In this document: positions 1-4,921 of the stretch, piece after piece
Numbering within the stretch: position 1 is the first letter of the stretch
Layout: each line of letters opens with the position of its first letter
Assembly (NCBI GenBank): GCA_035626155.1
Contig: DASPOF010000150.1
Location: 1 to 8,671, forward strand
From: DASPOF01 sp035626155
Lineage (GTDB): Bacteria > Desulfobacterota > Binatia > Binatales > Binataceae
DNA length: 8,671 bases
Direction of reading: 5' to 3'
The notes under the pieces: model-generated
What the model was told of the DNA's origin: nothing
Databases searched by the model: none
What the model saw: the letters and a program-made list of their open reading frames with translations, nothing else
Made by a program: the position numbers and the translations under genes

Positions 1-5
1 GGCAA

Positions 6-41
6 GCAGGCTTCCGCAGGTTAGCCTGCCCGTCTGCGGGC
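6..41. repeat. Overlapping inverted repeats at window edge
   Basis: Three short inverted repeats are nested here: GCAGGCT (6-12) with AGCCTGC (23-29), CCGCAG (14-19) with CTGCGG (34-39), and GCCCG (28-32) with CGGGC (37-41). The first two interleave in an H-type pseudoknot order, and the third competes with both. A reading frame from base 1 ends at TAG (22-24), so this could be the tail and terminator of a gene lying to the left. There is no T-tract. Only about 64 bases precede the tRNA, so neither a gene nor an RNA can be assigned. Confidence 0.3.
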
Positions 42-64
42 TGGTGATCGTCAAACGGGCGTGC

Positions 65-141
65 GCCCCCTTAGCTCAGATGGATAGAGCACAGGATTCC
101 TAATCCTGGGGCCGTGGGTTCGAATCCCGCAGGGGGCGCCA
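65..141 (+). tRNA. tRNA-Arg (anticodon CCU)
   Basis: A complete cloverleaf of 77 nt includes the encoded CCA. The acceptor stem GCCCCCT (65-71) pairs with AGGGGGC (131-137), followed by discriminator G138 and CCA (139-141). The D stem is GCTC/GAGC (74-77 and 87-90). The anticodon stem CAGGA/TCCTG (92-96 and 104-108) closes the loop TTCCTAA, placing the anticodon CCT at 99-101. The variable region is 109-113. The T stem GTGGG/CCCGC (114-118 and 126-130) holds the standard loop TTCGAAT. Anticodon CCU reads the AGG arginine codon, usually rare in GC-rich bacteria. Encoded CCA is common in such genomes. tRNA genes often serve as integration sites, but no copy of its 3' end is visible elsewhere in the window. 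Confidence 0.97.
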
Positions 142-150
142 CTCCTGAGC

Positions 151-166
151 GCCGCACTCGTGCGGC
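151..166 (+). terminator. Hairpin downstream of tRNA-Arg
   Basis: A perfect 6-bp stem, GCCGCA/TGCGGC, with loop CTCG starts 10 bases after the tRNA CCA. It could mark the 3' end of the tRNA precursor. A second GC hairpin (CCGGCG/CGCCGG) lies at 187-201. Neither has a T-run immediately after it, so termination by this hairpin alone is uncertain. Confidence 0.3.
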
Positions 167-220
167 CCGGGGCGGGCGCCATCGAGCCGGCGGCGCGCCG
201 GAGCGGCCGTCCGCACAGTC

Positions 221-261
221 AAAAAAACCTACTAGCGTCGGCGGCGCCACTCGCGTACAAT
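221..261 (+). promoter_or_regulatory. Candidate promoter of the RRM gene
   Basis: A TACAAT hexamer (256-261) matches five of six bases of the sigma-70 -10 consensus. It is followed by a run of six T (261-266). A run of seven A (221-227) lies upstream where an UP-like element could sit. No good -35 hexamer is seen at 16-18 bp spacing. Starting near 268, the transcript would carry about 90 nt of leader before the ATG at 359. Confidence 0.4.
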
Positions 262-293
262 TTTTTCAACGCTCGGATTGTTCCTTCAACCGG

Positions 294-313
294 GCCCGGG
301 AATTGGCCCGGGC
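294..313 (+). promoter_or_regulatory. Leader hairpin upstream of the RRM gene
   Basis: GCCCGGG (294-300) pairs perfectly with CCCGGGC (307-313) across a six-base loop. Two G-U pairs could extend the stem. It lies 45 bases before the start codon and is followed by CTTTCTGTTC, a weak T-rich stretch. It could act as an attenuator, a temperature-sensitive structure or a binding site for the RNA-binding protein itself. Only the stem is observed. The regulatory role is inferred. Confidence 0.35.
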
Positions 314-358
314 TTTCTGTTCGAGAGCTTCCCGGCAATCACTAACGGAGGGCAACGA

Positions 359-682
359 ATGCCCAGTAAATTGTACGTAGGCAATCTGGCCTACTCGGTT
401 TCCAACAGCGACCTCGAAGAACTGTTCTCACAGTACGGACAGGTGCAAAGCGTCGCCGTCATCACGGACAAATTTTCCGGCCAGTCCAAGGGCTTCGGAT
501 TCGTCGAGATGGCGAGTGCGGAGGATGCTTCCAACGCAATTCAACAACTGAACGAGACGGAGTTGAAGGGCAGGAACATCAAGGTCGCCGAGGCCAAACC
601 CCGCGAATCGAGCTTCGGCGGCGGCGGCAATAACCGTCGCGGCGGTGGCGAGAATCGCGGCGGCGGCCGTAATCGCTGGTAA
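359..682 (+). CDS. RRM-domain RNA-binding protein with glycine-rich tail
   Basis: This 107-residue protein is one RNA recognition motif followed by a short low-complexity tail. RNP2 is LYVGNL (residues 5-10) and RNP1 is KGFGFVEM (44-51), with the aromatic residues that stack on RNA at Y6, F46 and F48. Residues 87-107 are rich in Gly, Arg and Asn, like the tails of cyanobacterial Rbp and plant glycine-rich RNA-binding proteins. The family binds single-stranded RNA in the cytoplasm and is often cold- or stress-induced. No specific target can be read from sequence. The start is ATG 359, preceded by GGAGGG (347-352) at 6-bp spacing. Upstream in-frame ATG 278 lies within the structured leader and has no comparable ribosome site. 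The gene is monocistronic, with hairpins behind it at 695 and 771. Confidence 0.95.
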   Translation: MPSKLYVGNLAYSVSNSDLEELFSQYGQVQSVAVITDKFSGQSKGFGFVEMASAEDASNAIQQLNETELKGRNIKVAEAKPRESSFGGGGNNRRGGGENRGGGRNRW

Positions 683-694
683 CCGAATCGAGGC

Positions 695-726
695 CGGGCG
701 GGCAGCCGATGCCCGCCCGCCCGTTT
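695..726 (+). terminator. Terminator of the RRM gene
   Basis: CGGGCGGGC (695-703) pairs with GCCCGCCCG (711-719) around a seven-base loop, 12 bases after the stop codon. A short TTT follows at 724-726. The stem is strong and the T-tract is weak, so the second hairpin at 771-813 may back it up. Confidence 0.65.
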
Positions 727-767
727 CATAAGGTCCCATCGCCGCGGGACCAGGAAAGCAAGCGGCG

Positions 768-820
768 AAAAAAGCGGCCCACGGTAGATTCACCCTCTAC
801 CGCGGGCCGCTTTCGATTTC
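768..820. terminator. Bidirectional terminator between convergent genes
   Basis: AAAGCGGCCC (771-780) pairs with GGGCCGCTTT (804-813). The stem continues as CGGTAGA (782-788) with TCTACCG (796-802) after a single A-C mismatch, giving 17 bp around a seven-base loop. Six A (768-773) precede it, giving a run of T when read leftward. TTTCGATTTCTT follows it rightward. It lies between the RRM gene and the convergent DUF1329 gene and suits both directions, with the better T-run for the minus strand. Confidence 0.85.
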
Positions 821-905
821 TTCCGGCTGGCAGCCTGGTCCGGGCGAATGTCTCGGCGCGGCCGCTCGCGCGCGCCGATCACATCCGCATCGCGCTAATC
901 CCGGC

Positions 906-2216
906 TCAATGCCCGCTCTCCGCCGCCGCCTGCATCGCATTGGCCGTGAAGAAGTTCTTATCCTGAGCGCCCATGTTGATGTACCAGGTCTCCTTGTCGG
1001 GCGTCTCGATTCCGGGCAGGTAGCATTGGTCGCTCACTCCGGCCTGGATATCGAGAGCGCACGATGCCACCACGAAAGACCGCTTGAACGGATAAATCGC
1101 GATTCTCGCATCGGGCACCGGGCGATCGCGGTAGGCGAGCAGGAAGGTGTAATTCTGGAACAATTGACCGCGCCGGTCGTAGGCGTCGATATAGGGCTCG
1201 AACCAGACCTCGGAATCCAGGTACACGATGTTCTTGCCCTGCAACGTATTGACGACGTTGTAACGCGGAGACGCCTCGATGATGTACAGGTGCCGCATCT
1301 CCCACAGCTCGGGACACGCAGTAGCCTGGCCGTCTGTCGCGCACGGTAACTCGGGGACGTGCTGCGCGTGTACGACTGCGAGCATCTGCTTCTCGCCCAT
1401 GAACTTATAGTCGTAGGCCTCGGTCTTGGGATTGAATCCCGAGTAGTGGTCCGGGTTCCATGCGCCGACTCCGGAGGCGCTGCTCAACTCGCCTTCGTTG
1501 AGACGCCGCACGCGCCGTGACGCGACCTGATATGACCATGAGTCGTCGCCACGGTTGGGGTCGCCGTAACGGTACCGAACCATGCCCGAACCTCGCGCGG
1601 TTGCTGGAGCTATGACCGGGTACAGAGCGAACAGCGTCATGCGATTGGAAATATTGTAGTCCGGGTCAACCGGCATCGGCTCGACCTCGGTGCGGCCCAC
1701 CAGGTCGTAGCCCGCATAATGGCCGACCTCGGTGTTGTCGATCATCAAGGAATCCGACTCCCCGGGCTTGACGTAATGCGTCCGGCATTCGAAGAAGCGC
1801 AGATCGTAATCGTCGCTGCTGATCGGCCGGAAGACGTTGTTCCAGATGATTTTCGATGCGACCTCGGGGTCGTTCGAATCGATCAGCGGGAACGGCTGTC
1901 CCGCCACGTAGCCAATTACCGTGCGATGGTCCTTCGACAGTCTCACCTGCCCGGAGTACTTCTCGGTCGCGTCCTTGTAGGGAGGCGGCCAGTCCACGCG
2001 CTCGGTCGGGACGATCTTCATGGTCATCCCATGCGTGACCTTGTAATAGACGCCCGGCGGAACCAGGTCTTTCACCTGCGCCGCGTTCTGCATCGTGATA
2101 AAGTCGCCCGGCTTAACCGTTGCCTGGCTGATTGCCGGCCAGATCGGCAACGCCAGCGCCGCGACAATCGCGGCCACCTTGCAGCACTCCTTCCCCGAGA
2201 ACTTCCCAAATCTCAT
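906..2216 (-). CDS. DUF1329 family exported protein
   Basis: This 436-residue secreted protein belongs to the DUF1329 (PF07044) family. A Sec-type signal peptide covers residues 1-32: basic/polar start, hydrophobic 14-29, likely cleavage after SQA. Family landmarks are GYVAGQPFPLIDSNDP (102-117) with IIWN (123-126), WSYQVASRRVRR (227-238), a GFNPKTEAYDYKFMGEKQ block (260-277), WEMRHLYIIEA (305-315) and AYDRRG (345-350). The family is believed to have a beta-rich, LolA/LolB-like fold in the cell envelope. Members are often encoded near RND/MMPL-type exporters, DUF1302 proteins or acyl-CoA catabolism genes, but none of these is adjacent here. No enzymatic activity is established. The start at 2216 is chosen because GAGGAG (complement of 2223-2228) lies 6 bp upstream and the signal peptide begins there. 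A longer form from 2339 adds 41 residues that would bury the signal. The gene is isolated, with its own regulatory region upstream. Confidence 0.93.
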   Translation of the reverse strand: MRFGKFSGKECCKVAAIVAALALPIWPAISQATVKPGDFITMQNAAQVKDLVPPGVYYKVTHGMTMKIVPTERVDWPPPYKDATEKYSGQVRLSKDHRTVIGYVAGQPFPLIDSNDPEVASKIIWNNVFRPISSDDYDLRFFECRTHYVKPGESDSLMIDNTEVGHYAGYDLVGRTEVEPMPVDPDYNISNRMTLFALYPVIAPATARGSGMVRYRYGDPNRGDDSWSYQVASRRVRRLNEGELSSASGVGAWNPDHYSGFNPKTEAYDYKFMGEKQMLAVVHAQHVPELPCATDGQATACPELWEMRHLYIIEASPRYNVVNTLQGKNIVYLDSEVWFEPYIDAYDRRGQLFQNYTFLLAYRDRPVPDARIAIYPFKRSFVVASCALDIQAGVSDQCYLPGIETPDKETWYINMGAQDKNFFTANAMQAAAESGH

Positions 2217-2319
2217 GATCTTCTCCTCGCGCAGTGAATATACCGCAGTAACCCGATGCGCCCATCGGACGGCCCGGCAGCTAGCTTCAAGCACCGCCGC
2301 CGACGGACGCCCCAATCGC

Positions 2320-2337
2320 GGCCCGCGAGAGCGGGCC
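2320..2337. repeat. GC hairpin in DUF1329 leader
   Basis: GGCCCGC (2320-2326) and GCGGGCC (2331-2337) form a perfect 7-bp stem. The loop is GAGA on the plus strand and TCTC on the minus strand. There is no T-run on either side. If transcription starts at the distal candidate promoter near 2470, this stem lies in the DUF1329 mRNA leader, about 105 bases before the start codon. Confidence 0.5.
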
Positions 2338-2385
2338 ACCTCTCTCGAAATTGCCCCTAGACGCTACTAGATGGGTCTGAACTCT

Positions 2386-2404
2386 GACCGACCGATCGGC
2401 GGTC
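2386..2404. promoter_or_regulatory. TetR-type operator-like inverted repeat
   Basis: GACCG-A-CCGATCGG-CGGTC is an imperfect palindrome with a perfect 8-bp core (CCGATCGG, 2392-2399). Flanking arms GACCG/CGGTC are offset by one extra A. The length and the GACCG...CGGTC arms resemble operators of TetR-family repressors such as QacR and related regulators. It lies 170 bp upstream of the DUF1329 start. No regulator gene is in the window, so it would be bound by a protein encoded elsewhere. Confidence 0.4.
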
Positions 2405-2454
2405 CCGACAGCTTTGACTCGGCACTCATGGCTTTCGATGGTACTCATCTCGAG

Positions 2455-2474
2455 CAGCCGCCTTCGGTCGGCTG
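2455..2474. repeat. Hairpin with TTCG loop
   Basis: CAGCCG (2455-2460) pairs with CGGCTG (2469-2474). Inside there is a C/T mismatch, then a C-G pair closing TTCG, the very stable C(UUCG)G tetraloop when read on the plus strand. On the minus strand the loop is CGAA. There is no adjacent T-tract, so it is not a standard terminator. Confidence 0.4.
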
Positions 2475-2475
2475 A

Positions 2476-2504
2476 CTTCTAACCGCTTAGGGGCAAAATG
2501 TAAA
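2476..2504 (-). promoter_or_regulatory. Candidate promoter for DUF1329
   Basis: Read on the minus strand, TTTACA (complement of 2499-2504, five of six to TTGACA) is followed after 17 bp by TAGAAG (complement of 2476-2481, four of six to TATAAT). The start point would be near 2470, giving a leader of about 250 nt containing the hairpins and operator-like repeat. An operator about 65 bases downstream of the start would act as a roadblock, so another promoter closer to the repeat cannot be excluded. Confidence 0.35.
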
Positions 2505-2595
2505 GGGGAGCGCGTTTCGGGCTCGTGATCGGTCAGTTTCCACGCAGGAACTTCGCTGCAGAGCCGGCGCGGGGGCAGTCTTCGCAAAAATTTCC

Positions 2596-3099
2596 CTATT
2601 CCCCGCTTTTTTTCGCCGCCCGTTCGATGAAATTCTGCGTCCAGACCAGCCGGTCGCCATCCGCGTGCACGGTCAGGCTCAAGGCTCTGCACGATTCCGC
2701 ATCCCCAGTCTTGCAGGCGGCTTGCGCAGCTTTGATTTGGTCATCGGGGTTCCACGAGGCCGGGTCGGGCCAAGATGCACTGATCGCCGTGCATGCAGCG
2801 CGAGCGCCTCGATCGCATAGCGGCTGCAGCTCCGAGCGTTCCACCGCGAGCGCCTGGCAGACGTGCCGATCGCCCTGTTCGCATTGGCTGACCGCAACCT
2901 TCTGGCACTCGACCGCGTCGCCTGCCTGGCAAGCCACGATCGCTTTGGAATCTTCCGGCTTAACGCAGGAGATCGTGCCGGCTTCGCACTGCTTTCGAAT
3001 TTCCGCGATTTGCTCGTCCTGGGGCGAGCTGAAGCATCCGGCCACCGCCAGCACGCTGGCGCAGATTAAAACCGCGTGAAAATCGCGCCGGCCCATCAT
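2596..3099 (-). CDS. Cysteine-rich lipoprotein with CX6-7C repeats
   Basis: This 167-residue predicted lipoprotein has a hydrophobic stretch (8-20) ending in the lipobox VAGC, with Cys22 as the acylation site. The mature part carries ten cysteines in five regular pairs: 38/45, 57/65, 73/81, 95/103 and 129/137. The repeating form is C-x-x-G-x(3-4)-C, as in CQAGDAVEC and CKTGDAESC. CX7C pairs with a Gly resemble the disulfide-bonded Sel1-like repeats of Helicobacter cysteine-rich proteins, though the spacing between pairs is shorter and irregular. The pairs suggest an oxidised, periplasm-facing helical scaffold anchored to a membrane. Function is unknown. Start 3099 (ATG ATG) fits the signal peptide, although the ribosome site is weak. 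Extension to 3315 would put 72 Arg/Pro-rich residues before the signal and is rejected. The gene is divergent from the VOC gene. Confidence 0.85.
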   Translation of the reverse strand: MMGRRDFHAVLICASVLAVAGCFSSPQDEQIAEIRKQCEAGTISCVKPEDSKAIVACQAGDAVECQKVAVSQCEQGDRHVCQALAVERSELQPLCDRGARAACTAISASWPDPASWNPDDQIKAAQAACKTGDAESCRALSLTVHADGDRLVWTQNFIERAAKKSGE

Positions 3100-3242
3100 G
3101 CAATGTTCTTGGCGCGAGCGTCGATGAAATGCAACGGATGGTGTCCGCGCTCGCACATCTGACGAATCGGAAGCCCGCCGAGCGAAATCGCCCCGGCGAA
3201 AGCTGTCGGTCGCGGGCGGAACCTTTCTCCGGCTCGGCGGTT

Positions 3243-3270
3243 TATAACTCAGGACTATGCCCGGTGGAGG
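3243..3270 (+). promoter_or_regulatory. Candidate promoter and RBS of the VOC gene
   Basis: TATAAC (3243-3248) matches five of six -10 bases, with no good -35 hexamer upstream. Transcription from about 3255 would leave almost no leader for an ATG at 3257. It would place GGAGG (3266-3270) in the leader 10 bp before ATG 3281. This decides the start of the VOC gene in favour of 3281. Confidence 0.45.
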
Positions 3271-3280
3271 TGCGCGAACG

Positions 3281-3736
3281 ATGGCAGTCAATCCGATGCC
3301 CGAGGGTTTCCGCACTCTGACGCCATTCCTGTCGGTCCGGGATGGCGCCGGCGCGGTCGAGTTTTATGCAGACGTGTTCGGCGCGACGCTCGTCGAGCGT
3401 CACGACGAATCCGGCGGGAAGGTCACTCACGCGTTGCTCAGGATCGGCGATTCGCAGGTGATGATCTCCGACGAAACGTCAGAGCACGCTCGAGAACACG
3501 CGCACGAGGGTTGGTCGCGCAGTCCGCAATCGCTCGGCGGCTCATCGGTGACTATCTATACATACGTCCCCGACGTAGACAGCGTATTCGACCGGGCGGT
3601 CGCGGCCGGCGCCAAAGTAATCGAGCGGCCCGAGGATAAGGACTGGGGCGACCGGGTCGCCGGAGTCAGAGATCCGTTCGGCCACATCTGGAGCATCGCG
3701 ACCCACAAGCGCGATGTGCCGCCCGACAGGCATTAG
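3281..3736 (+). CDS. VOC (glyoxalase/bleomycin-resistance fold) protein, PhnB-like
   Basis: This 151-residue single-chain protein has the two beta-alpha-beta-beta-beta modules of the vicinal oxygen chelate superfamily. The first module runs from PEGFRTLTPFLSVRDGAGAV (7-26) through FYADVFGA (28-35). The second includes TYVPDVDSVFDRAVAAGAKV (94-113), WGDR (122-125) and the diagnostic DPFGHIWSIATH (131-142). This layout matches the PhnB-like branch, which usually dimerises to build its site. Members include enzymes, resistance proteins and many with no known substrate. The substrate here cannot be inferred. It is cytoplasmic, with no signal peptide. ATG 3281 is preferred over 3257 for the promoter and RBS reasons given for 3243-3270. 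An Arg/Asp-rich tail follows residue 142. The next gene starts 74 bp downstream on the same strand, so co-transcription is possible. Confidence 0.9.
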   Translation: MAVNPMPEGFRTLTPFLSVRDGAGAVEFYADVFGATLVERHDESGGKVTHALLRIGDSQVMISDETSEHAREHAHEGWSRSPQSLGGSSVTIYTYVPDVDSVFDRAVAAGAKVIERPEDKDWGDRVAGVRDPFGHIWSIATHKRDVPPDRH

Positions 3737-3810
3737 CAGGATAGGCCGGAAGAATTCTTCACGACGGACGCACCTGCAAAGGCTCAAACTAAGTCCAACC
3801 GGCCAGCCCA

Positions 3811-4308
3811 ATGGCGCATCCGCACAAAGATTACGATCCCAATGGGCCGATTAAGCGCCTGCGCGAGATCTGCCTCGCGTTGCCTGAGGCCACCGAGAAG
3901 GAAGCATGGGGAGAGTGCACCTTCAGGGCGGGCGGCAAGATGTTCGCGATGACCGACAACAACCATCACGAGAGCGGTCGCGTCGCGGTATGGGTCAACG
4001 CGCCGCCGATGGCCCAGGAGACGCTGGTGGCCTCCGATCCTGTGCGCTATTTCAAACCGCCCTATGTCGGCCACAAGGGATGGGTCGGCGTGCGTCTCGA
4101 TGTCAAGGTCGATTGGGACGAACTCGCCGCGATTCTTAGGGACGGCTATCTAATGTCGGCTCCGGACAGGCTCGTCGGTGGCAGCGTCGGGCGCCTCGAT
4201 GCGCTCTCCGTCTCGAACCTCGACAGGATCAGGAGCGCGAAACCCAAGTCCCGAAAGAGGCTCGTGAGCGGCGTCCGACGCAAGCTGCAGAGCGCCGAGC
4301 CCGGCTGA
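3811..4308 (+). CDS. MmcQ/YjbR family protein
   Basis: This 165-residue protein belongs to the MmcQ/YjbR (DUF419) family, a small fold related to CyaY-like domains and often labelled DNA-binding, though its role is poorly established. Characteristic parts are the N-terminal IKRLREICLALPEATEKEAW (14-33), FRAGGKMFAMTD (38-49), and VGHKGWVGVRLD (86-97) followed by VDWDELAAILRDGYLMSAPDR (100-120). The family is usually about 115-130 residues. This one has a basic tail of about 25-30 residues (KPKSRKR, then VRRKLQ), which could contact nucleic acid. An in-frame TAA at 3790-3792 forces the start downstream, and ATG 3811 is the only sensible choice, although no good ribosome site is seen. It sits 15 bp before the peroxiredoxin gene, whose ribosome site begins right after this gene's stop codon. 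Confidence 0.88.
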   Translation: MAHPHKDYDPNGPIKRLREICLALPEATEKEAWGECTFRAGGKMFAMTDNNHHESGRVAVWVNAPPMAQETLVASDPVRYFKPPYVGHKGWVGVRLDVKVDWDELAAILRDGYLMSAPDRLVGGSVGRLDALSVSNLDRIRSAKPKSRKRLVSGVRRKLQSAEPG

Positions 4309-4323
4309 AGGAGAAATCGCATC

Positions 4324-4785
4324 ATGGTCGAATCAGGAAAGCCGTTTCCCAATTTTGCCCTGCCGAATCAGGATGGCGAGTTAATGAGGCTCGGCGATTT
4401 CGCCGGCCAGTGGCTGGTCGTTTATTTTTATCCCAAGGACGATACGCCGGGCTGCACGGTCGAGGGCAAATCGTTCAGCGCGGCTAGATCCGATTTCGAT
4501 TCCGCGGGCATCTCGGTCGTCGGCGTCAGCCAGGATGACGTCAAATCGCACAAGAGCTTCTGCAAGAAGTTCTCATTCGCGATCGATCTTCTGGCCGACA
4601 CCAAGGCCGAGCTGCTCGGCGCCTGCGGCGTCGGACAGAGCGAGTGGCAGGGCACTAAGTACTGGAACCGGACCACCTTCGTGATCGATCCCGACGGGAT
4701 CGTCCGCAAAGTGTACGAGCGGGTTAATCCGCAGGGACACGAGAAGGCGGTGCTCGACGACATCAGGGCAATGCAGGCGGCGTGA
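4324..4785 (+). CDS. bcp: Thiol peroxidase, PrxQ/BCP-type peroxiredoxin
   Basis: This 153-residue peroxiredoxin of the BCP/PrxQ class reduces hydrogen peroxide and organic hydroperoxides, normally recycled by thioredoxin, in the cytoplasm. The active-site motif is PKDDTPGCT (37-45), with peroxidatic Cys44, Thr41 and Pro37. The conserved Arg is R116 in WNRTTFVID (114-122). E. coli BCP has its resolving Cys five residues after the peroxidatic one. Here that position is Lys49. Cys80 (in SFCKKF), 36 residues after Cys44, takes the place used by PrxQ enzymes with the resolving Cys in helix alpha-3. Cys101 is a third cysteine. Length is normal. AAGGAG (4308-4313) precedes ATG 4324 by 10 bp and begins within the TGA of the upstream MmcQ/YjbR gene, so the two are probably co-transcribed and translationally close. 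Confidence 0.96.
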   Translation: MVESGKPFPNFALPNQDGELMRLGDFAGQWLVVYFYPKDDTPGCTVEGKSFSAARSDFDSAGISVVGVSQDDVKSHKSFCKKFSFAIDLLADTKAELLGACGVGQSEWQGTKYWNRTTFVIDPDGIVRKVYERVNPQGHEKAVLDDIRAMQAA

Positions 4786-4867
4786 GCGCCGTGCGACGCC
4801 GTGCGGAAGCCGGCGCATCGGGCGCGGCGCGTACGGTCCGCCATTCCTGCGGTGAAGCGCGCTAAGT

Positions 4868-4909
4868 CACGCGCGTGTCCTTGACAAGCTGCTTCGCGCC
4901 GTCCATCTT
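4868..4909 (+). promoter_or_regulatory. Candidate promoter with palindrome before the M28-like gene
   Basis: A perfect TTGACA (4881-4886) is followed 17 bp later by CATCTT (4904-4909), a weak -10 match. A perfect 10-bp palindrome, CACGCGCGTG (4868-4877), ends 3 bases before the -35, where an activator or repressor could bind. The start point would be near 4916, about 6 bases before ATG 4922, implying a nearly leaderless transcript. This agrees with the lack of a ribosome site there. Confidence 0.4.
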
Positions 4910-4921
4910 CCGCACGTTGCC

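Larger units (their letters stand above)
2217..2595. other. Regulatory intergenic region upstream of DUF1329
   Basis: This 379-bp stretch separates two minus-strand genes and contains no reading frame I would call a gene. Read leftward it holds a -35/-10-like pair (2476-2504), a UUCG-type hairpin (2455-2474), the operator-like repeat (2386-2404), a GC hairpin (2320-2337) and a TATATT hexamer (complement of 2237-2242) just ahead of the DUF1329 ribosome site. TATATT could be a second, proximal -10, but it lacks a recognisable -35. No clear terminator for the lipoprotein gene is visible. Confidence 0.6.

Noticed and set aside
1..24. C-terminal end of an upstream protein (frame 1 ending at TAG 22-24)
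   Set aside because: Seven codons are too few to support any gene call, and the other two forward frames are equally open at the edge.
65..141. tRNA-Arg as an attachment site for an integrated element
   Set aside because: No repeat of the tRNA 3' end, no integrase and no abrupt change in gene type is visible in the window.
606..670. GGC-rich repeat in the RRM gene as a possible DNA repeat element
   Set aside because: It is explained by glycine and arginine codons of the protein's low-complexity tail.
1719..2237. Plus-strand frame of 172 codons opposite the 5' part of the DUF1329 gene
   Set aside because: It is the mirror of a strongly conserved family region on the other strand, with no ribosome site or domain.
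2426..2692. Small minus-strand frame of 88 codons between the lipoprotein and DUF1329 genes
   Set aside because: It overlaps the lipoprotein 3' end in another frame, has no recognisable motif, and covers the candidate promoter and hairpin, so intergenic DNA is the better reading.
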